Assembly: GCA_002402105.1 (NCBI GenBank)
Contig: NVVD01000001.1
Span: 575,345 to 639,344, forward strand
From: Candidatus Cloacimonadota bacterium
GTDB taxonomy: Bacteria > Muiribacteriota > UBA6191
Direction: 5' to 3'
DNA length: 64,000 bases
This document shows positions 42,003 through 51,698 of the stretch, one piece after another. The translations under genes were made by a program, and so were the position numbers. The notes beneath the pieces are model-generated. The model was not told where the DNA came from. It ran no database searches and saw only the letters and a list, made by a program, of their open reading frames with translations. Within the stretch, counting starts at the first letter, position 1. The number at the start of each line of letters is the position of its first letter.

Positions 42003-43688
42003 TTAATTATCAATATATTCAGAAACAAAAGCCATTTCACCTTCATCTCCCATTTCAATAATGGCTTGTTTAGTTTCAGAAACTTGTAAATAAATAACTT
42101 CATCATCTAAATCTATTTTAGTTAATCTATAACCATCTAAGTCTTCACCAACTTCTACAGTTGATTTCTCTCCATTTAAAGATATATTAGCAACTTTTCT
42201 AGCACCAAATTGACCAACACTAATTAATTCAAAATTAGGTATGTACAGATTTTTTTGAGCAACAATAATTTCACCAGATTCAGAGTCAATACCATACTCT
42301 TGTGTATCTATTTCATCACTAGGAAAAGTTGAAATAATATTTAGAAGCTTTTGTTTTAACTCATTGGAGGATTTTTTCTTAAAGGAGGTTGAATTTAAAA
42401 TGGACTTAATTTCATGGTGAGAGCCATCTTGAACAGAATTATATAATTGGTTGTAAGCATTATTTCTAACAAAGCCAAAATTATCTCCAAGCGCACTTAC
42501 GATAGAAGCAAGTCCATTTTGAGAGGCAAGTAAGCCCATTGCAGAAATCGATGCATTTCTGACCCAAGGAGAAGAATGTTGAATAAAGGGCTCAATAGAT
42601 GAAATAGAATCTTCATTGAAAAATTGTGCTAAAGCTTTAACTCCTACAATAATTAAGTCGGCTTTTTTTTCTTTTCTAAGAATTTTTCTTAAGCTTGATT
42701 CTGCTTCAGTGATTCCAGAAACTCCTAAGGTATAAATACTAGCAATCTTAATATCATTTGTGTTTTTTCCTTTCATTAAAGCTATAAGTTCATCAGATGG
42801 GTCTAAACTTTTATAATAGGAGAGTTCCATGATTCCACTATAGACTATTTCATCATCTTCACTATTGAGCTTTTCAATGGATCTTTCAATTACATTTGTA
42901 TCAGAGTCAATTGATTTAGAAGAGATTTTACCATCTTTTTCAAGGGTAACTAATTTTTCAATAGAATCAATATCAGATATAACAAAACCAGCAATGACTT
43001 CTCCAATCCCAAAAAACTCCTTACCGACTTGAATTTTTGCTTTTTTACCTTTTCCTATCATTCCATTGATGCTAAAAGAGTCTAGTGAAATACGCCCAGA
43101 GTCACCATCAAAAGTTTTAGGAGTTTGAATTTTTTGTAAAATTTTATATGCTTTTTCAGATAAATCTGAATTAAGTTTTGGCATTATTTTTAATAAAAAC
43201 TCCTCGGTGTAGTCATCTTGGAAAAAACCAAGGGCCTGTATGATTGCATCTCTTACATCTTTTCTTCGAGAAAAAAGGCGATAAATCATAGGGAGACTTT
43301 CGTTATCTTGAAATTTGGCAAGTGAGATGATGGCAGCTTTTAAAATAGTAGAGTTTTTATCTTTTAGTAATTTTTGAATTACTAAAATTGAATCTTGATG
43401 ATTAATTTGTTGTAAAGCAGTAATAGCATGGGCTTTTTTTCTAGGGTCTTTAGAATTTAAATTTTGAGTCATTTCTAAAATTGTACGCTCTTTAGAAAAC
43501 TCTTTTGGTAATGGTTGAATTGTAATAGAAGCTTTTTTTGTTGGTTTTTTTACTCTTTTTTTAGAAGATTTTTTGACAACTTTTACTCTTTTTTTTGGGG
43601 TCTTTTTATTAGATGAAAAACAACCCGTAAATAAAAGTGAAAGAAGAATTAAAGAAAGAGGAAATAACTTAGATTTTAGTTGATTCAT
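42003..43688 (-). CDS. HEAT-repeat lipoprotein
   Basis: 561 residues from the ATG at 43688, which overlaps the preceding stop (TAATG). A lipoprotein signal ends LLFTGC, then a Lys-rich linker (KKTPKKRVKVVKKSSKKRVK). HEAT/PBS-like helical repeats occupy most of the rest (DPRKKAHAITALQQINHQDS, PWVRNASISAMGLLAS), interrupted by a small beta domain near residues 205-245 (GKKAKIQVGKEFFGIGEVIA) that recurs at the C-terminus (GARKVANISLNGEKSTVEVG). Translationally coupled to a zinc-peptidase-like protein; a scaffold in the envelope is the likely role. Confidence 0.75.
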   Translation of the reverse strand: MNQLKSKLFPLSLILLSLLFTGCFSSNKKTPKKRVKVVKKSSKKRVKKPTKKASITIQPLPKEFSKERTILEMTQNLNSKDPRKKAHAITALQQINHQDSILVIQKLLKDKNSTILKAAIISLAKFQDNESLPMIYRLFSRRKDVRDAIIQALGFFQDDYTEEFLLKIMPKLNSDLSEKAYKILQKIQTPKTFDGDSGRISLDSFSINGMIGKGKKAKIQVGKEFFGIGEVIAGFVISDIDSIEKLVTLEKDGKISSKSIDSDTNVIERSIEKLNSEDDEIVYSGIMELSYYKSLDPSDELIALMKGKNTNDIKIASIYTLGVSGITEAESSLRKILRKEKKADLIIVGVKALAQFFNEDSISSIEPFIQHSSPWVRNASISAMGLLASQNGLASIVSALGDNFGFVRNNAYNQLYNSVQDGSHHEIKSILNSTSFKKKSSNELKQKLLNIISTFPSDEIDTQEYGIDSESGEIIVAQKNLYIPNFELISVGQFGARKVANISLNGEKSTVEVGEDLDGYRLTKIDLDDEVIYLQVSETKQAIIEMGDEGEMAFVSEYIDN

Positions 43689-45076
43689 TATAGTTTCCAT
43701 TGCTTTTTTTGATATATAATCCAAGATTGTAAAAACTCATTTAAAGTCATATCGCTTTCTTTTTTAAAAGCAACATAAAATAAGTTTCCTTGGTATAAAT
43801 TTCTTAATAATCTCTGTAGTTTCCATGCTCCAAAAGTTTCAATAAAGTATTTAGTAAGCATTAGGCTTTGGGCATATGCAAGTAGAACTTGTTGATCGTT
43901 TAGATGCATGAATGAACCATTTAAAACTTTCATATCAAGAAGTTTTTGCTTTTTAATGGCTTCGCTTAAAACTTTTTTGAATTTTTTAGGTAGTGGGCTA
44001 TCTTCTCTTTTGTCAAAAGCTTCATCACCATCGTAACTGAATGGTTTTTCAAAGTATTGAGCGATACCCTCATTGAACCATGTAGGAATAGAGTTTCTTG
44101 TGATAGAGTCTAAAAAAAGGTGCATTAACTCGTGGCGTATTACTGTCTCTAACTTATAAGGGTCTTCGTCAAGTTCTTTACCAGGAATCCGTATTTCACC
44201 GTCATAAACACCAGCAGCCCAATTTGGATTTTGTAGGCTAGAACTAAAGTCTTTTTTTTCTTTGTCATATACGATAACAGTAATAGGCGCAGGAGGGTAA
44301 TAATCTAGTTGGTTAGAGTGATCTGTATAACTAGCTTCTAAAATATCATTGAGTTTTTCTTGGGCTTCATCAATCATGGTACTAGAAGCTTTAATCGAAA
44401 AGTGAGGGTTTGGAGTAGAAAGTTCGTAGTTTGTTTCTACTTTTAACTCTCTTGAAATTTTATCTATTAATTTATTTACATCTTTGCTTTGTTTTATTTT
44501 TTGAGCGAGTTTTAGATATTTAATAGCAAGTTTTAATTTACTCTTATGATAATATGAGTCACCCAAAATAGTATATCCAGATCTTTTTCCTTCAAATGTT
44601 CCTTTGATTTTCAAGATACTTTGAATTGCTTTTTGATAGCTTTTTAGTTTGTGAAAGCTACTACCTTTAAAATAGTGAATTTCATTTTGATTTCCGAGTT
44701 GTTTTATGATTTGATCAGCAAAAAAAATACACATATCGTATTGATTTTGTTGATAAGCATAAAGAACTTTAAAGCGAAGAAGAGGGTATGAATTAGGAAA
44801 TAGAGTTAAAGCAGTTTCAAGAATCTCTAAACCTAGCTTATACTTCTTATCATTTAAAGATTTACCGAGTACTCTTTGAAAGGCATTTTCTATCTCAGTG
44901 GTTGTTTGTCGATTTGGGTAGCTTACATAATAAGCTTTAACAAAAGTTTCAATAGATTTTTTTGGCTTTTGTAGTTCAATTTTTTTTGCTTCTTCAATAA
45001 GAAAGTTGGGATCAAAATTATTGGCAAATAAACTTCCACTAATGAGTGAAAAACTAAGTATTACATTTCGTATCAT
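43688..45076 (-). CDS. TPR and peptidase-MA-like (HExxH) exported protein
   Basis: 462 residues with a signal peptide (LSFSLISGSLFA). TPR-like repeats run from ~25 to 200. Residues ~310-460 are a gluzincin-type domain: VIRHELMHLFLDS (HExxH), then PTWFNEGIAQYFE, which supplies the third metal-ligand Glu, as in peptidase_MA_2/DUF1570 proteins. Probably a periplasmic metallopeptidase, substrate unknown. Its stop overlaps the ATG of the HEAT lipoprotein, so the two products are made together. Confidence 0.85.
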   Translation of the reverse strand: MIRNVILSFSLISGSLFANNFDPNFLIEEAKKIELQKPKKSIETFVKAYYVSYPNRQTTTEIENAFQRVLGKSLNDKKYKLGLEILETALTLFPNSYPLLRFKVLYAYQQNQYDMCIFFADQIIKQLGNQNEIHYFKGSSFHKLKSYQKAIQSILKIKGTFEGKRSGYTILGDSYYHKSKLKLAIKYLKLAQKIKQSKDVNKLIDKISRELKVETNYELSTPNPHFSIKASSTMIDEAQEKLNDILEASYTDHSNQLDYYPPAPITVIVYDKEKKDFSSSLQNPNWAAGVYDGEIRIPGKELDEDPYKLETVIRHELMHLFLDSITRNSIPTWFNEGIAQYFEKPFSYDGDEAFDKREDSPLPKKFKKVLSEAIKKQKLLDMKVLNGSFMHLNDQQVLLAYAQSLMLTKYFIETFGAWKLQRLLRNLYQGNLFYVAFKKESDMTLNEFLQSWIIYQKKQWKL

Positions 45077-45136
45077 TTTAGCCTTTTGGGGATTTTAATT
45101 ATATTCATTTGTTTTAGGTGAACCAGAGTATAACAA

Positions 45137-46267
45137 TTAAGATAAAATTTTTAAATAAGCATTGATAGTATTTGATATGAATGAATCTTCATGTTTTATA
45201 TATTCACTAAAACCTACTGTTTGTATCTCGTTTTTGTCGTTTATTGATAATAAAACTTTTTCATGAATATCCTTTTTACTGTATGGATTGGCTTCAGGGT
45301 AGTTTGTATGAAGAGAATGGTTAAAAAAGCTCTCTTTTGAAATGAGTAACTTTTTATTAAAAAGGTGTGCTTCTAAACTGACAAGGCCAAAGTTTTCAAA
45401 ACAAGAAACCTGTAAAATTACTTCAGCATTTTGAATAGCAGATAAAACAAGCTTTCTCGTTAAATTTGGGTAATGAAAGGCTTTTGGATTTTGTTGAATA
45501 AGTTTTTTAAACCTATTAGTATATCTTTGATGGTTTTTATTAAATTTTCCGATGAAAACAATCTCAAAATTAAGTTTTTCTAATGCTTCCAAAATTGTAA
45601 CCTGATTTTTTAAATCTTCGATTCTACCAACAATTAATAGATATTTTTGATGTGGATATTGATTAAGAAAGGATTTATCATTCAATGATATTTCTGTTGT
45701 ATCAATAGCTGGTTTGATAAATTCAACCTTGTTTTTGAGCTTTACATTAAAAAATTTTTCGATTTCTTTTTTTTCTTGATGAGAATTACAAAATATTAGA
45801 TTAGATTGATTTAAGAAATCTTTTCCTAATTGCTGATAGCTTTTAAAAAGTATTTTAAAAAAAAGATTAAAGGATATTTGAAAAGAAAAAAGGTGTATGA
45901 ATAAACGTATTTTTTCTAGTTGGTTATAAGAAAGGTGCTTTATGATATTTGAAAATATAGAAAAACGCCCCTTTTTATTATAGTTTGTTAAGTTTTGAAA
46001 AATAGGGGTTAAACAAGTTTTAATATTGTACTTTTGAGCGTTTTTAAAAACTTGGTAAGTATCATCAATTCTTGATAAATTAAAAAAATGAATAAGATGA
46101 AAGTTTTGTACTTTGATTTTTTTTAAATTTATAGAAAGGGTAATAGAGAAATTATTTTTTTCGAGTAACTTTTTTAAAAGTAAAATTTGATAGCTATCTC
46201 CTCCTTTTTTTGTAAAAAACTGCTTTCTAACACAAAATAAGATGTTAATTTGAGGAGTGCTTTTCAT
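45137..46267 (-). CDS. Glycosyltransferase, GT4 type
   Basis: 376 residues, GT-B fold. N-terminal domain with KKGGDSYQILLLKKLL; IFCNSHQEKKEIEKFF in mid-protein; C-terminal domain with YLLIVGRIEDLKNQVTILEA and VILQVSCFENFGLVSLEAHL carrying the E-x7-E motif. Its start lies inside the end of the upstream family-2 glycosyltransferase (23-base overlap), so the two are coupled and probably build the same glycan. Confidence 0.88.
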   Translation of the reverse strand: MKSTPQINILFCVRKQFFTKKGGDSYQILLLKKLLEKNNFSITLSINLKKIKVQNFHLIHFFNLSRIDDTYQVFKNAQKYNIKTCLTPIFQNLTNYNKKGRFSIFSNIIKHLSYNQLEKIRLFIHLFSFQISFNLFFKILFKSYQQLGKDFLNQSNLIFCNSHQEKKEIEKFFNVKLKNKVEFIKPAIDTTEISLNDKSFLNQYPHQKYLLIVGRIEDLKNQVTILEALEKLNFEIVFIGKFNKNHQRYTNRFKKLIQQNPKAFHYPNLTRKLVLSAIQNAEVILQVSCFENFGLVSLEAHLFNKKLLISKESFFNHSLHTNYPEANPYSKKDIHEKVLLSINDKNEIQTVGFSEYIKHEDSFISNTINAYLKILS

Positions 46268-47078
46268 TTTGAACTTGTTTCCAAATTTTAAGAGATTGAG
46301 GCTGCTTTTTTTTAAAAAACTGTAATAAATATAAATAACCTAGATATGGTTTAATCGAAAACTCCTTATTATATATTTGAAGGTTTTTACATATAGATAG
46401 AAACTGCTCATTAGATATTTGTCTATTTGGATGAAAGACTTCTATTGTTGGGTCAATATATGAGAATATATTATTTTCGTTTAGTTTTTTAGCAAGATAC
46501 ATATCTTCTGTATAAACAAAAAACTCTTCATTAAAACCATCAATGAGTTGAAAACTTTCTCGGCTTAAAAATAAACAAGCAGCTTGAATCCAATCCACTA
46601 AATGTAGTTTTCTTTTAGTAAAAAACTTATTGAAAACTTTGTTGAAAATATAAAAAAAATTATCATAAAAAGAGTCAAAATTATTGTATTTTTGTTTGGT
46701 TTGAGGGTCTTTAAAACTTGGGCTTAAGCAAATGTTTTTTTCAGATAACTTTTGTAAACAAGGGCTTATAAAATCGTTTGAAAAAGAGATATCTGGGTTT
46801 AAAAATAATATAAATTTACTTTGAGACTTTGCAACTAGTTGGTTGTTGGCTTTAGAAAATCCAGTATTTTTTAAACTTTGTTGTAAAAATATTTTTTGGG
46901 GAAACCTAGAGTGCCATTTTTGTAGAACTTGGTAGGAGTTATCTTGACTATTATTGTCTATTATATGAATAGGGCAGGGAATAGTTTTGTAAACATTTAA
47001 AAAAGACTGAAAGTATTTTTCAAGATAAGAAGAATGGTTAAACACAACAGTAATAATTTGAAGGTTTGAAAAAATCAT
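46245..47078 (-). CDS. Glycosyltransferase family 2
   Basis: 277 residues, GT-A fold, similar to rhamnosyl- or glycosyltransferases of the WcaA/RfbN kind: IITVVFNHSSYLEKYFQSFL, IDNNSQDNS, GFSKANNQLVAKSQSKFILF and LNPDISFSN with the D-x-D-type metal site, then WIQAACLFLSRESFQLIDGF and FFVYTEDMYLAKKL with the catalytic acidic residue. Cytoplasmic, no membrane segment. First of a coupled glycosyltransferase pair. Confidence 0.92.
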   Translation of the reverse strand: MIFSNLQIITVVFNHSSYLEKYFQSFLNVYKTIPCPIHIIDNNSQDNSYQVLQKWHSRFPQKIFLQQSLKNTGFSKANNQLVAKSQSKFILFLNPDISFSNDFISPCLQKLSEKNICLSPSFKDPQTKQKYNNFDSFYDNFFYIFNKVFNKFFTKRKLHLVDWIQAACLFLSRESFQLIDGFNEEFFVYTEDMYLAKKLNENNIFSYIDPTIEVFHPNRQISNEQFLSICKNLQIYNKEFSIKPYLGYLYLLQFFKKKQPQSLKIWKQVQNEKHSSN

Positions 47079-47098
47079 ACTTTTAAAATTAAGGTCTT

Positions 47099-47740
47099 TT
47101 ACCTTCGTTTTTTACCTTTGTTATAACCTAAAACTCCAAAAGTAATCAGCTTTAATTTAGCTAAAATACCGTAGGGCACATCTGGATCTGGTTTCATTTC
47201 TAAACTAATTGGCTCAAAATAGCGCTCTTGATTAGCTAAGTCGTGTAAAAAGTTTAAAAATTCAAAATAATTAGCTCTGATTTCTAAATTTTGCTCATAT
47301 TTAGCTATGTCTATAGCATTACCTACTTTTAGATTAGCTCCCTTTTTTCCGATAAGTGGGACGGTATATTCAGGGGTATTTTTACCTACAAACATGGTAA
47401 TATATTTAGGCTTGTTTTTAGAGTTAACCAAAATTAAATCACGAGTTATATTTGTAATGATTTTATTAATCTCAATTTCTGAATCATCATTAGATTGAAA
47501 CTTTTCAAAAAGTTGAGTCATGATTTCTTTATTTTCATCTAAATATATACGTAGATCAGATATATCTAGTTTTAGATTTTCATAGTTTCTAAGCTGTTCT
47601 GTATTTGTTTTAATATTTCTTTTAAAAGCTTTTATTTTTTGTGGCATTTTACCTTGTAGCATACCATCAGCCATAAATAAAATAGCCAAAATTAAAACAG
47701 CAAGAATTTGTACGTGTTGTAAAGCAGGATCTTTTTTCAT
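47099..47740 (-). CDS. PilO/GspM-like membrane protein
   Basis: 213 residues: short cytoplasmic start, one membrane helix (HVQILAVLILAILFMADG), a coiled coil (~35-80), then a compact alpha/beta domain (EQNLEIRANYFEFLNFLHDL). This build and its position right after a PilM-PilN-type gene fit PilO or GspM, inner-membrane platform proteins of type IV pili and type II secretion. Its ATG overlaps the upstream stop (ATGA). Sequence identity to either family is not obvious, so the call leans on context. Confidence 0.6.
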   Translation of the reverse strand: MKKDPALQHVQILAVLILAILFMADGMLQGKMPQKIKAFKRNIKTNTEQLRNYENLKLDISDLRIYLDENKEIMTQLFEKFQSNDDSEIEINKIITNITRDLILVNSKNKPKYITMFVGKNTPEYTVPLIGKKGANLKVGNAIDIAKYEQNLEIRANYFEFLNFLHDLANQERYFEPISLEMKPDPDVPYGILAKLKLITFGVLGYNKGKKRR

Positions 47741-49632
47741 AGTAGATTCTCCATTAAAACACTTCCTTGCATTGAAAATGTGTAGTGAGCGCTTTCTGTT
47801 TTAACGATTTCTGGCCCACCTTTATTGTTTGATTTTGTTTTAATTTCTTTTTCAGGCATAAACTTTGTTAATGGCTGCTTTGTTATCTTAAAAATACCTG
47901 TATTTTTTAGTGAATCAATGAGCTGTGGAACATCAGATAAGGAAAGAGCAATGCCAGACATTTTAAAGTTAATTTGTTTTAGTATCCAAGGAGAGTCTTT
48001 TTCATTTTGCGATTTTTTCCATTTTTTATAATTATTTTTTTTGAATTGAGGTAATGTTGTAGTAAACTTTAAATCTTTAAGAATAATGTTTGGACCTAAC
48101 TTTTGAATAAGTTTTTTTAATAAAGTTGGCCAATGTCCATAGTTTTTGGTAAATGTTTGGATATTTTCATATTTTAGATCTATGAGTTGGCTTTCTAATT
48201 TTAGTTTGTGTAATTCATTTCTGTTGGCTTCTGTATTTTTTAAACTAGCCTTAAGTTTAGAGGACTTTCTTTTAAAGGTGTTATATGCAGAGCTTACAGA
48301 ATAATAATTAAATCCAGACCTTAAGCAAGATAATATTAGAATAAAGACTAAAATTGTACGATATTTTGACATCGGAAGTTTTAAAAGAACTTTTATTAAG
48401 TTTTCATTTTCTGAGTCAACTTTATCAATAAGGTTTAGATTAAATTTAGACTGATCAAGGCCAAGTAACATGGATTGAGCAATAGACACAAAAGGGCTAT
48501 TTTCTCGTAAATGACTACGAAATTCATCACTTAAAATACTTGCTTCGGTTTGTTCAAGAGTATTTTGAAAATTGAAAGGATCTATTAAGTGTATTTGCCC
48601 CTTAAATGATTCACTAGCTTTAATGTAAAACTCTTTGGCATTTATTAAACCACCAGAAAATAAAAAATGCGTAGGCCCTTTTCTTATGGTCATGAAAGAA
48701 GCATTGTCATTTGTAAAGTTACGAGCAAGGGCTGAAACAAAATAATTAATAGAAGAGTTAACCTTAGAAAAAATAGACTTTAGGGTTTCTTCTAAGTTAG
48801 CTATATATGGAGCAGGGTTATTTATATCAAGCTCCATAGCAGCTAAAATATCTGTTTCTTTAGAAAAACCAATTTTATGTAAAACAGCTTCTACATCACT
48901 AGGACTTAGGGTTGTTGTACCACTTTTTGATGCAAAATCAAAAAGTTCATCAGAAAAAACTTTGGTTCCGTAGTGTAACACTTTATTAAACAGATGTTTG
49001 CCTTGAAAAAATAAATCAACTTTAGTTGTCATATAGCCAAAATCAACAAATACAATAGCTTCATCACGCCAAGGTTCTTTGGATTCAATAGCTAATAAAT
49101 ATTGTTCATATACATTGTATAAAGCAGGATATATTCCACCAAATTTTAATTGATTATCGTATAAATGTTTTTTAATGATTCCGACGTATTTAGGATTTAA
49201 TAAAATATTAGCTGAAATAACTTGGGCTTTATCATCTAGCTCTTTGATGAAAAGTTCTTTTGTTTGATTATAAAAACCATCTATTGGTATTTTTTCTTGA
49301 GAGGCGTATTTTTCTAACTCATCTTTGACCCTAGTTTCTACTTGATCTTTGTCTACTCGAGATAAATAAGATAGGTTTGTTGGTGTAAATAAAGAAGAAC
49401 AAGTAAACTTAATAGGAAGTTTTTTATTTAAATCACCTATTATATCTTTTATATATGAACCTAAAGAGTCCATGTATAAGTCAGGCCCTGAATAAGTATT
49501 AGGAATTTTATAAATAAATTTATTTTCTTCTACAACTTCATTCGTTTCTTTAGAAATTTGAAAGGTACCATATTTGATAGAATATGTTCCTAAATCGATA
49601 TATTGAACTAGTTTGTTGGTTTTTACTGCCAT
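47737..49632 (-). CDS. PilM-PilN-like fusion (GspL-type) assembly protein
   Basis: 631 residues. The N-terminal ~400 residues are an actin-like PilM/GspL domain: VQYIDLGTYSIKYGTFQ at the phosphate-1 loop and IVFVDFGYMTTKVDLFFQGK at phosphate-2. A membrane helix follows at about 425-440 (TILVFILILSCL), then a coiled coil and a ferredoxin-like PilN-type domain (ILKDLKFTTTLPQF). In type IV pili these parts are separate (PilM, PilN); one chain is the GspL arrangement. It is followed by the PilO/GspM-like gene and no other secretion gene is in the window, so the remaining apparatus must lie elsewhere. Confidence 0.8.
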   Translation of the reverse strand: MAVKTNKLVQYIDLGTYSIKYGTFQISKETNEVVEENKFIYKIPNTYSGPDLYMDSLGSYIKDIIGDLNKKLPIKFTCSSLFTPTNLSYLSRVDKDQVETRVKDELEKYASQEKIPIDGFYNQTKELFIKELDDKAQVISANILLNPKYVGIIKKHLYDNQLKFGGIYPALYNVYEQYLLAIESKEPWRDEAIVFVDFGYMTTKVDLFFQGKHLFNKVLHYGTKVFSDELFDFASKSGTTTLSPSDVEAVLHKIGFSKETDILAAMELDINNPAPYIANLEETLKSIFSKVNSSINYFVSALARNFTNDNASFMTIRKGPTHFLFSGGLINAKEFYIKASESFKGQIHLIDPFNFQNTLEQTEASILSDEFRSHLRENSPFVSIAQSMLLGLDQSKFNLNLIDKVDSENENLIKVLLKLPMSKYRTILVFILILSCLRSGFNYYSVSSAYNTFKRKSSKLKASLKNTEANRNELHKLKLESQLIDLKYENIQTFTKNYGHWPTLLKKLIQKLGPNIILKDLKFTTTLPQFKKNNYKKWKKSQNEKDSPWILKQINFKMSGIALSLSDVPQLIDSLKNTGIFKITKQPLTKFMPEKEIKTKSNNKGGPEIVKTESAHYTFSMQGSVLMENLL

Positions 49633-49849
49633 AATAAAGCCATGTATAGAGTACTTAAAAAATTACTATTTTCCACACTTTCTTGTCGGCATTATTAGTG
49701 TAGAAACTAATAATTATGTTCAAGTAAAAGCTTTAGCATCTATTTGATATGCAAACTGGAGCAGAAGCTTTAAATTGTGGTCTCTTTAATTATATAATTT
49801 TTATAGAAATATTACTATACTATTAAAGTTACATATTTGTGAGGAAACA

Positions 49850-51340
49850 ATGCTTTTATTAATTATTAGAGATGGTTGGGGAATTAATGATAATTCACAT
49901 GGAAATGCTATAAGCATTGCAAAACCAAAATGTTACTTAGAGTTGTTACAAAAATACCCAAGGTCTATTTTAGAACCAGGTGGAGAGTTTGTAGGTTTAC
50001 CCAAAGGGCAAATGGGTAACTCCGAAGTAGGACACATGAACATCGGCTCAGGAAGAGTCGTATATCAAGATTTGTTACGAATCAATCGAGCATTTGTAAA
50101 CAACGAATTTGATCATAGTGAAGATGTAGCTAAATTTATTAAAATATCTAAAGAAAAAAACAAAGTACATTTAATGATTTTACTTTCAGATGGCGGGGTG
50201 CACTCTCATATTTCACATTTAAAATCATTTGTTGCTATTTGTAAAAAAGAGAATATTTCTAATGTGTATGTTCATGCAATTATGGATGGTAGAGATACTT
50301 ACTCAAGAAGCGGTATAGACTATATAAAAGAAATAGAAGCTTATTTTAAAGAGTTAGGGCTTGGTACGATTGCTACTGTTTCTGGTAGATTTTATACAAT
50401 GGATCGTGATTCTAATATGGATAGGATTCAAAAGTCTTATGATATTTTGGTCTATGCCAAGGGAAAGAAAGAAGAATCAGCTCAAGAATGTATGCTAAAT
50501 TCTTATAAAAATGAAATATCAGATGAGTTTATTATTCCAACTATTATTGAAACTAAGGGTAAAATAGAAAAAAATGATTCGGTTTTCTTTTTAAACTTTC
50601 GTCCTGATAGAGCTCGTCAAATTACGAATGCGCTATTAGACGTAAAAAAAGAAAACTTAGCTTTAAACTTTTTATCAATGACAAGGTATTCTTCTGATAT
50701 TAAATGCCCTGTTGTTTTTTCAAAAGAAAACTTGGGTAATGGATTATCTGAAGTATTTTCAAACCATGGCTTGAAACAGTTTAAAATAGCTGAAACAGAA
50801 AAGTATGCGCATGTATCTTACTTTTTTAATGGTGGACAAGAAAAATGTTTTGATGGTGAAGAGCTAGTAATGATTCCATCTCCAAAAGTTGAAACCTATG
50901 ATTTAAAACCTGAGATGTCAGCATATGAAGTTACAGATAGATTAATAAAAGCAATTTATTCCAAAAAATATAAATTTCTAACAGTTAATCTAGCCAACCC
51001 AGATATGGTAGGACATACGGGTAATTTAGAAGCAGCAGTACAAGCGGTTAAGGTGGTTGATGATTGTGTACAAAAACTTTTAAATGCTATGAAAGTTGTT
51101 AATGGTACGTCTATTATTACAGCAGATCATGGCAATGTAGATGAAATGATTGATCAAAAGGGTATTGTTTTGACAAACCATAGTTTAAACCCTGTTGATT
51201 TTATTTTAGTTGATCATTTAAAAGCTAAAAATTATCAATTGAAAAAGAATGGTAAATTATCTGATATTGCGCCAACAATTTTAAAATATATGAACTTAGC
51301 TATACCATCTGAAATGGATGGAGATAGTTTATTTATCTAG
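49850..51340 (+). CDS. gpmI: Phosphoglycerate mutase, cofactor-independent
   Basis: 496 residues, slightly short (family ~510). Interconverts 3- and 2-phosphoglycerate in glycolysis, with two Mn ions. The metal-binding Asp of DGWG lies at the very N-terminus (LIIRDGWGIN), the phosphoserine nucleophile is in MGNSEVGHMNIGSGR, and VHAIMDGRDT, RPDRARQI, NLANPDMVGHTGN and TADHGNVDEM are all present. The residue before DGWG is Arg where most members have Leu or Met. GAGGAAACA precedes the ATG. Its end overlaps the convergent folB gene by eight bases. Confidence 0.95.
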   Translation: MLLLIIRDGWGINDNSHGNAISIAKPKCYLELLQKYPRSILEPGGEFVGLPKGQMGNSEVGHMNIGSGRVVYQDLLRINRAFVNNEFDHSEDVAKFIKISKEKNKVHLMILLSDGGVHSHISHLKSFVAICKKENISNVYVHAIMDGRDTYSRSGIDYIKEIEAYFKELGLGTIATVSGRFYTMDRDSNMDRIQKSYDILVYAKGKKEESAQECMLNSYKNEISDEFIIPTIIETKGKIEKNDSVFFLNFRPDRARQITNALLDVKKENLALNFLSMTRYSSDIKCPVVFSKENLGNGLSEVFSNHGLKQFKIAETEKYAHVSYFFNGGQEKCFDGEELVMIPSPKVETYDLKPEMSAYEVTDRLIKAIYSKKYKFLTVNLANPDMVGHTGNLEAAVQAVKVVDDCVQKLLNAMKVVNGTSIITADHGNVDEMIDQKGIVLTNHSLNPVDFILVDHLKAKNYQLKKNGKLSDIAPTILKYMNLAIPSEMDGDSLFI

Positions 51341-51683
51341 TAATATAAACTTTTATTTCATCTAAGTCTAAATCATCATTAAACCTTGAGGTTTCAACAG
51401 CAAGCTTTATTTTCTCTAATTTAAATTTTTTCTTTAAATCTTGGGCAATTTGGTTGCTATAGGCTTCAAGGGTATGAGTTTGAATATCACCCGAAACTTC
51501 TCGTAAATAAGAAATGACTTGTGAGTAATCAATACCATCTTTTAAATCATCAGAATTTTGAATTTTTTCAAAGTCATAATATAAATGTAAATCGACATAT
51601 ATTTCTTGCTCTAACATCTGCTGTTCTTGAGTAATACCAATATTTGTATTTACTCTAATTCCACTTAATGAGATTTCATCCAT
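51333..51683 (-). CDS. folB: Dihydroneopterin aldolase
   Basis: 116 residues from the ATG at 51683, where GGAAG is well placed; a TTG four codons upstream is the alternative. Folate pathway: cleaves dihydroneopterin to hydroxymethyl-dihydropterin and glycolaldehyde. FolB features: ISLSGIRVNTNIGITQEQQ (with N in place of the usual GCH loop), QEIYVDLHLYYDFE, DGIDYSQVISYLRE and the catalytic-region LEAYSNQIAQDL. No other folate gene adjacent. The FolB fold is shared by FolX epimerase, so specificity is likely but not certain. Confidence 0.85.
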   Translation of the reverse strand: MDEISLSGIRVNTNIGITQEQQMLEQEIYVDLHLYYDFEKIQNSDDLKDGIDYSQVISYLREVSGDIQTHTLEAYSNQIAQDLKKKFKLEKIKLAVETSRFNDDLDLDEIKVYITR

Positions 51684-51698
51684 TTTAACTTCCAATCT

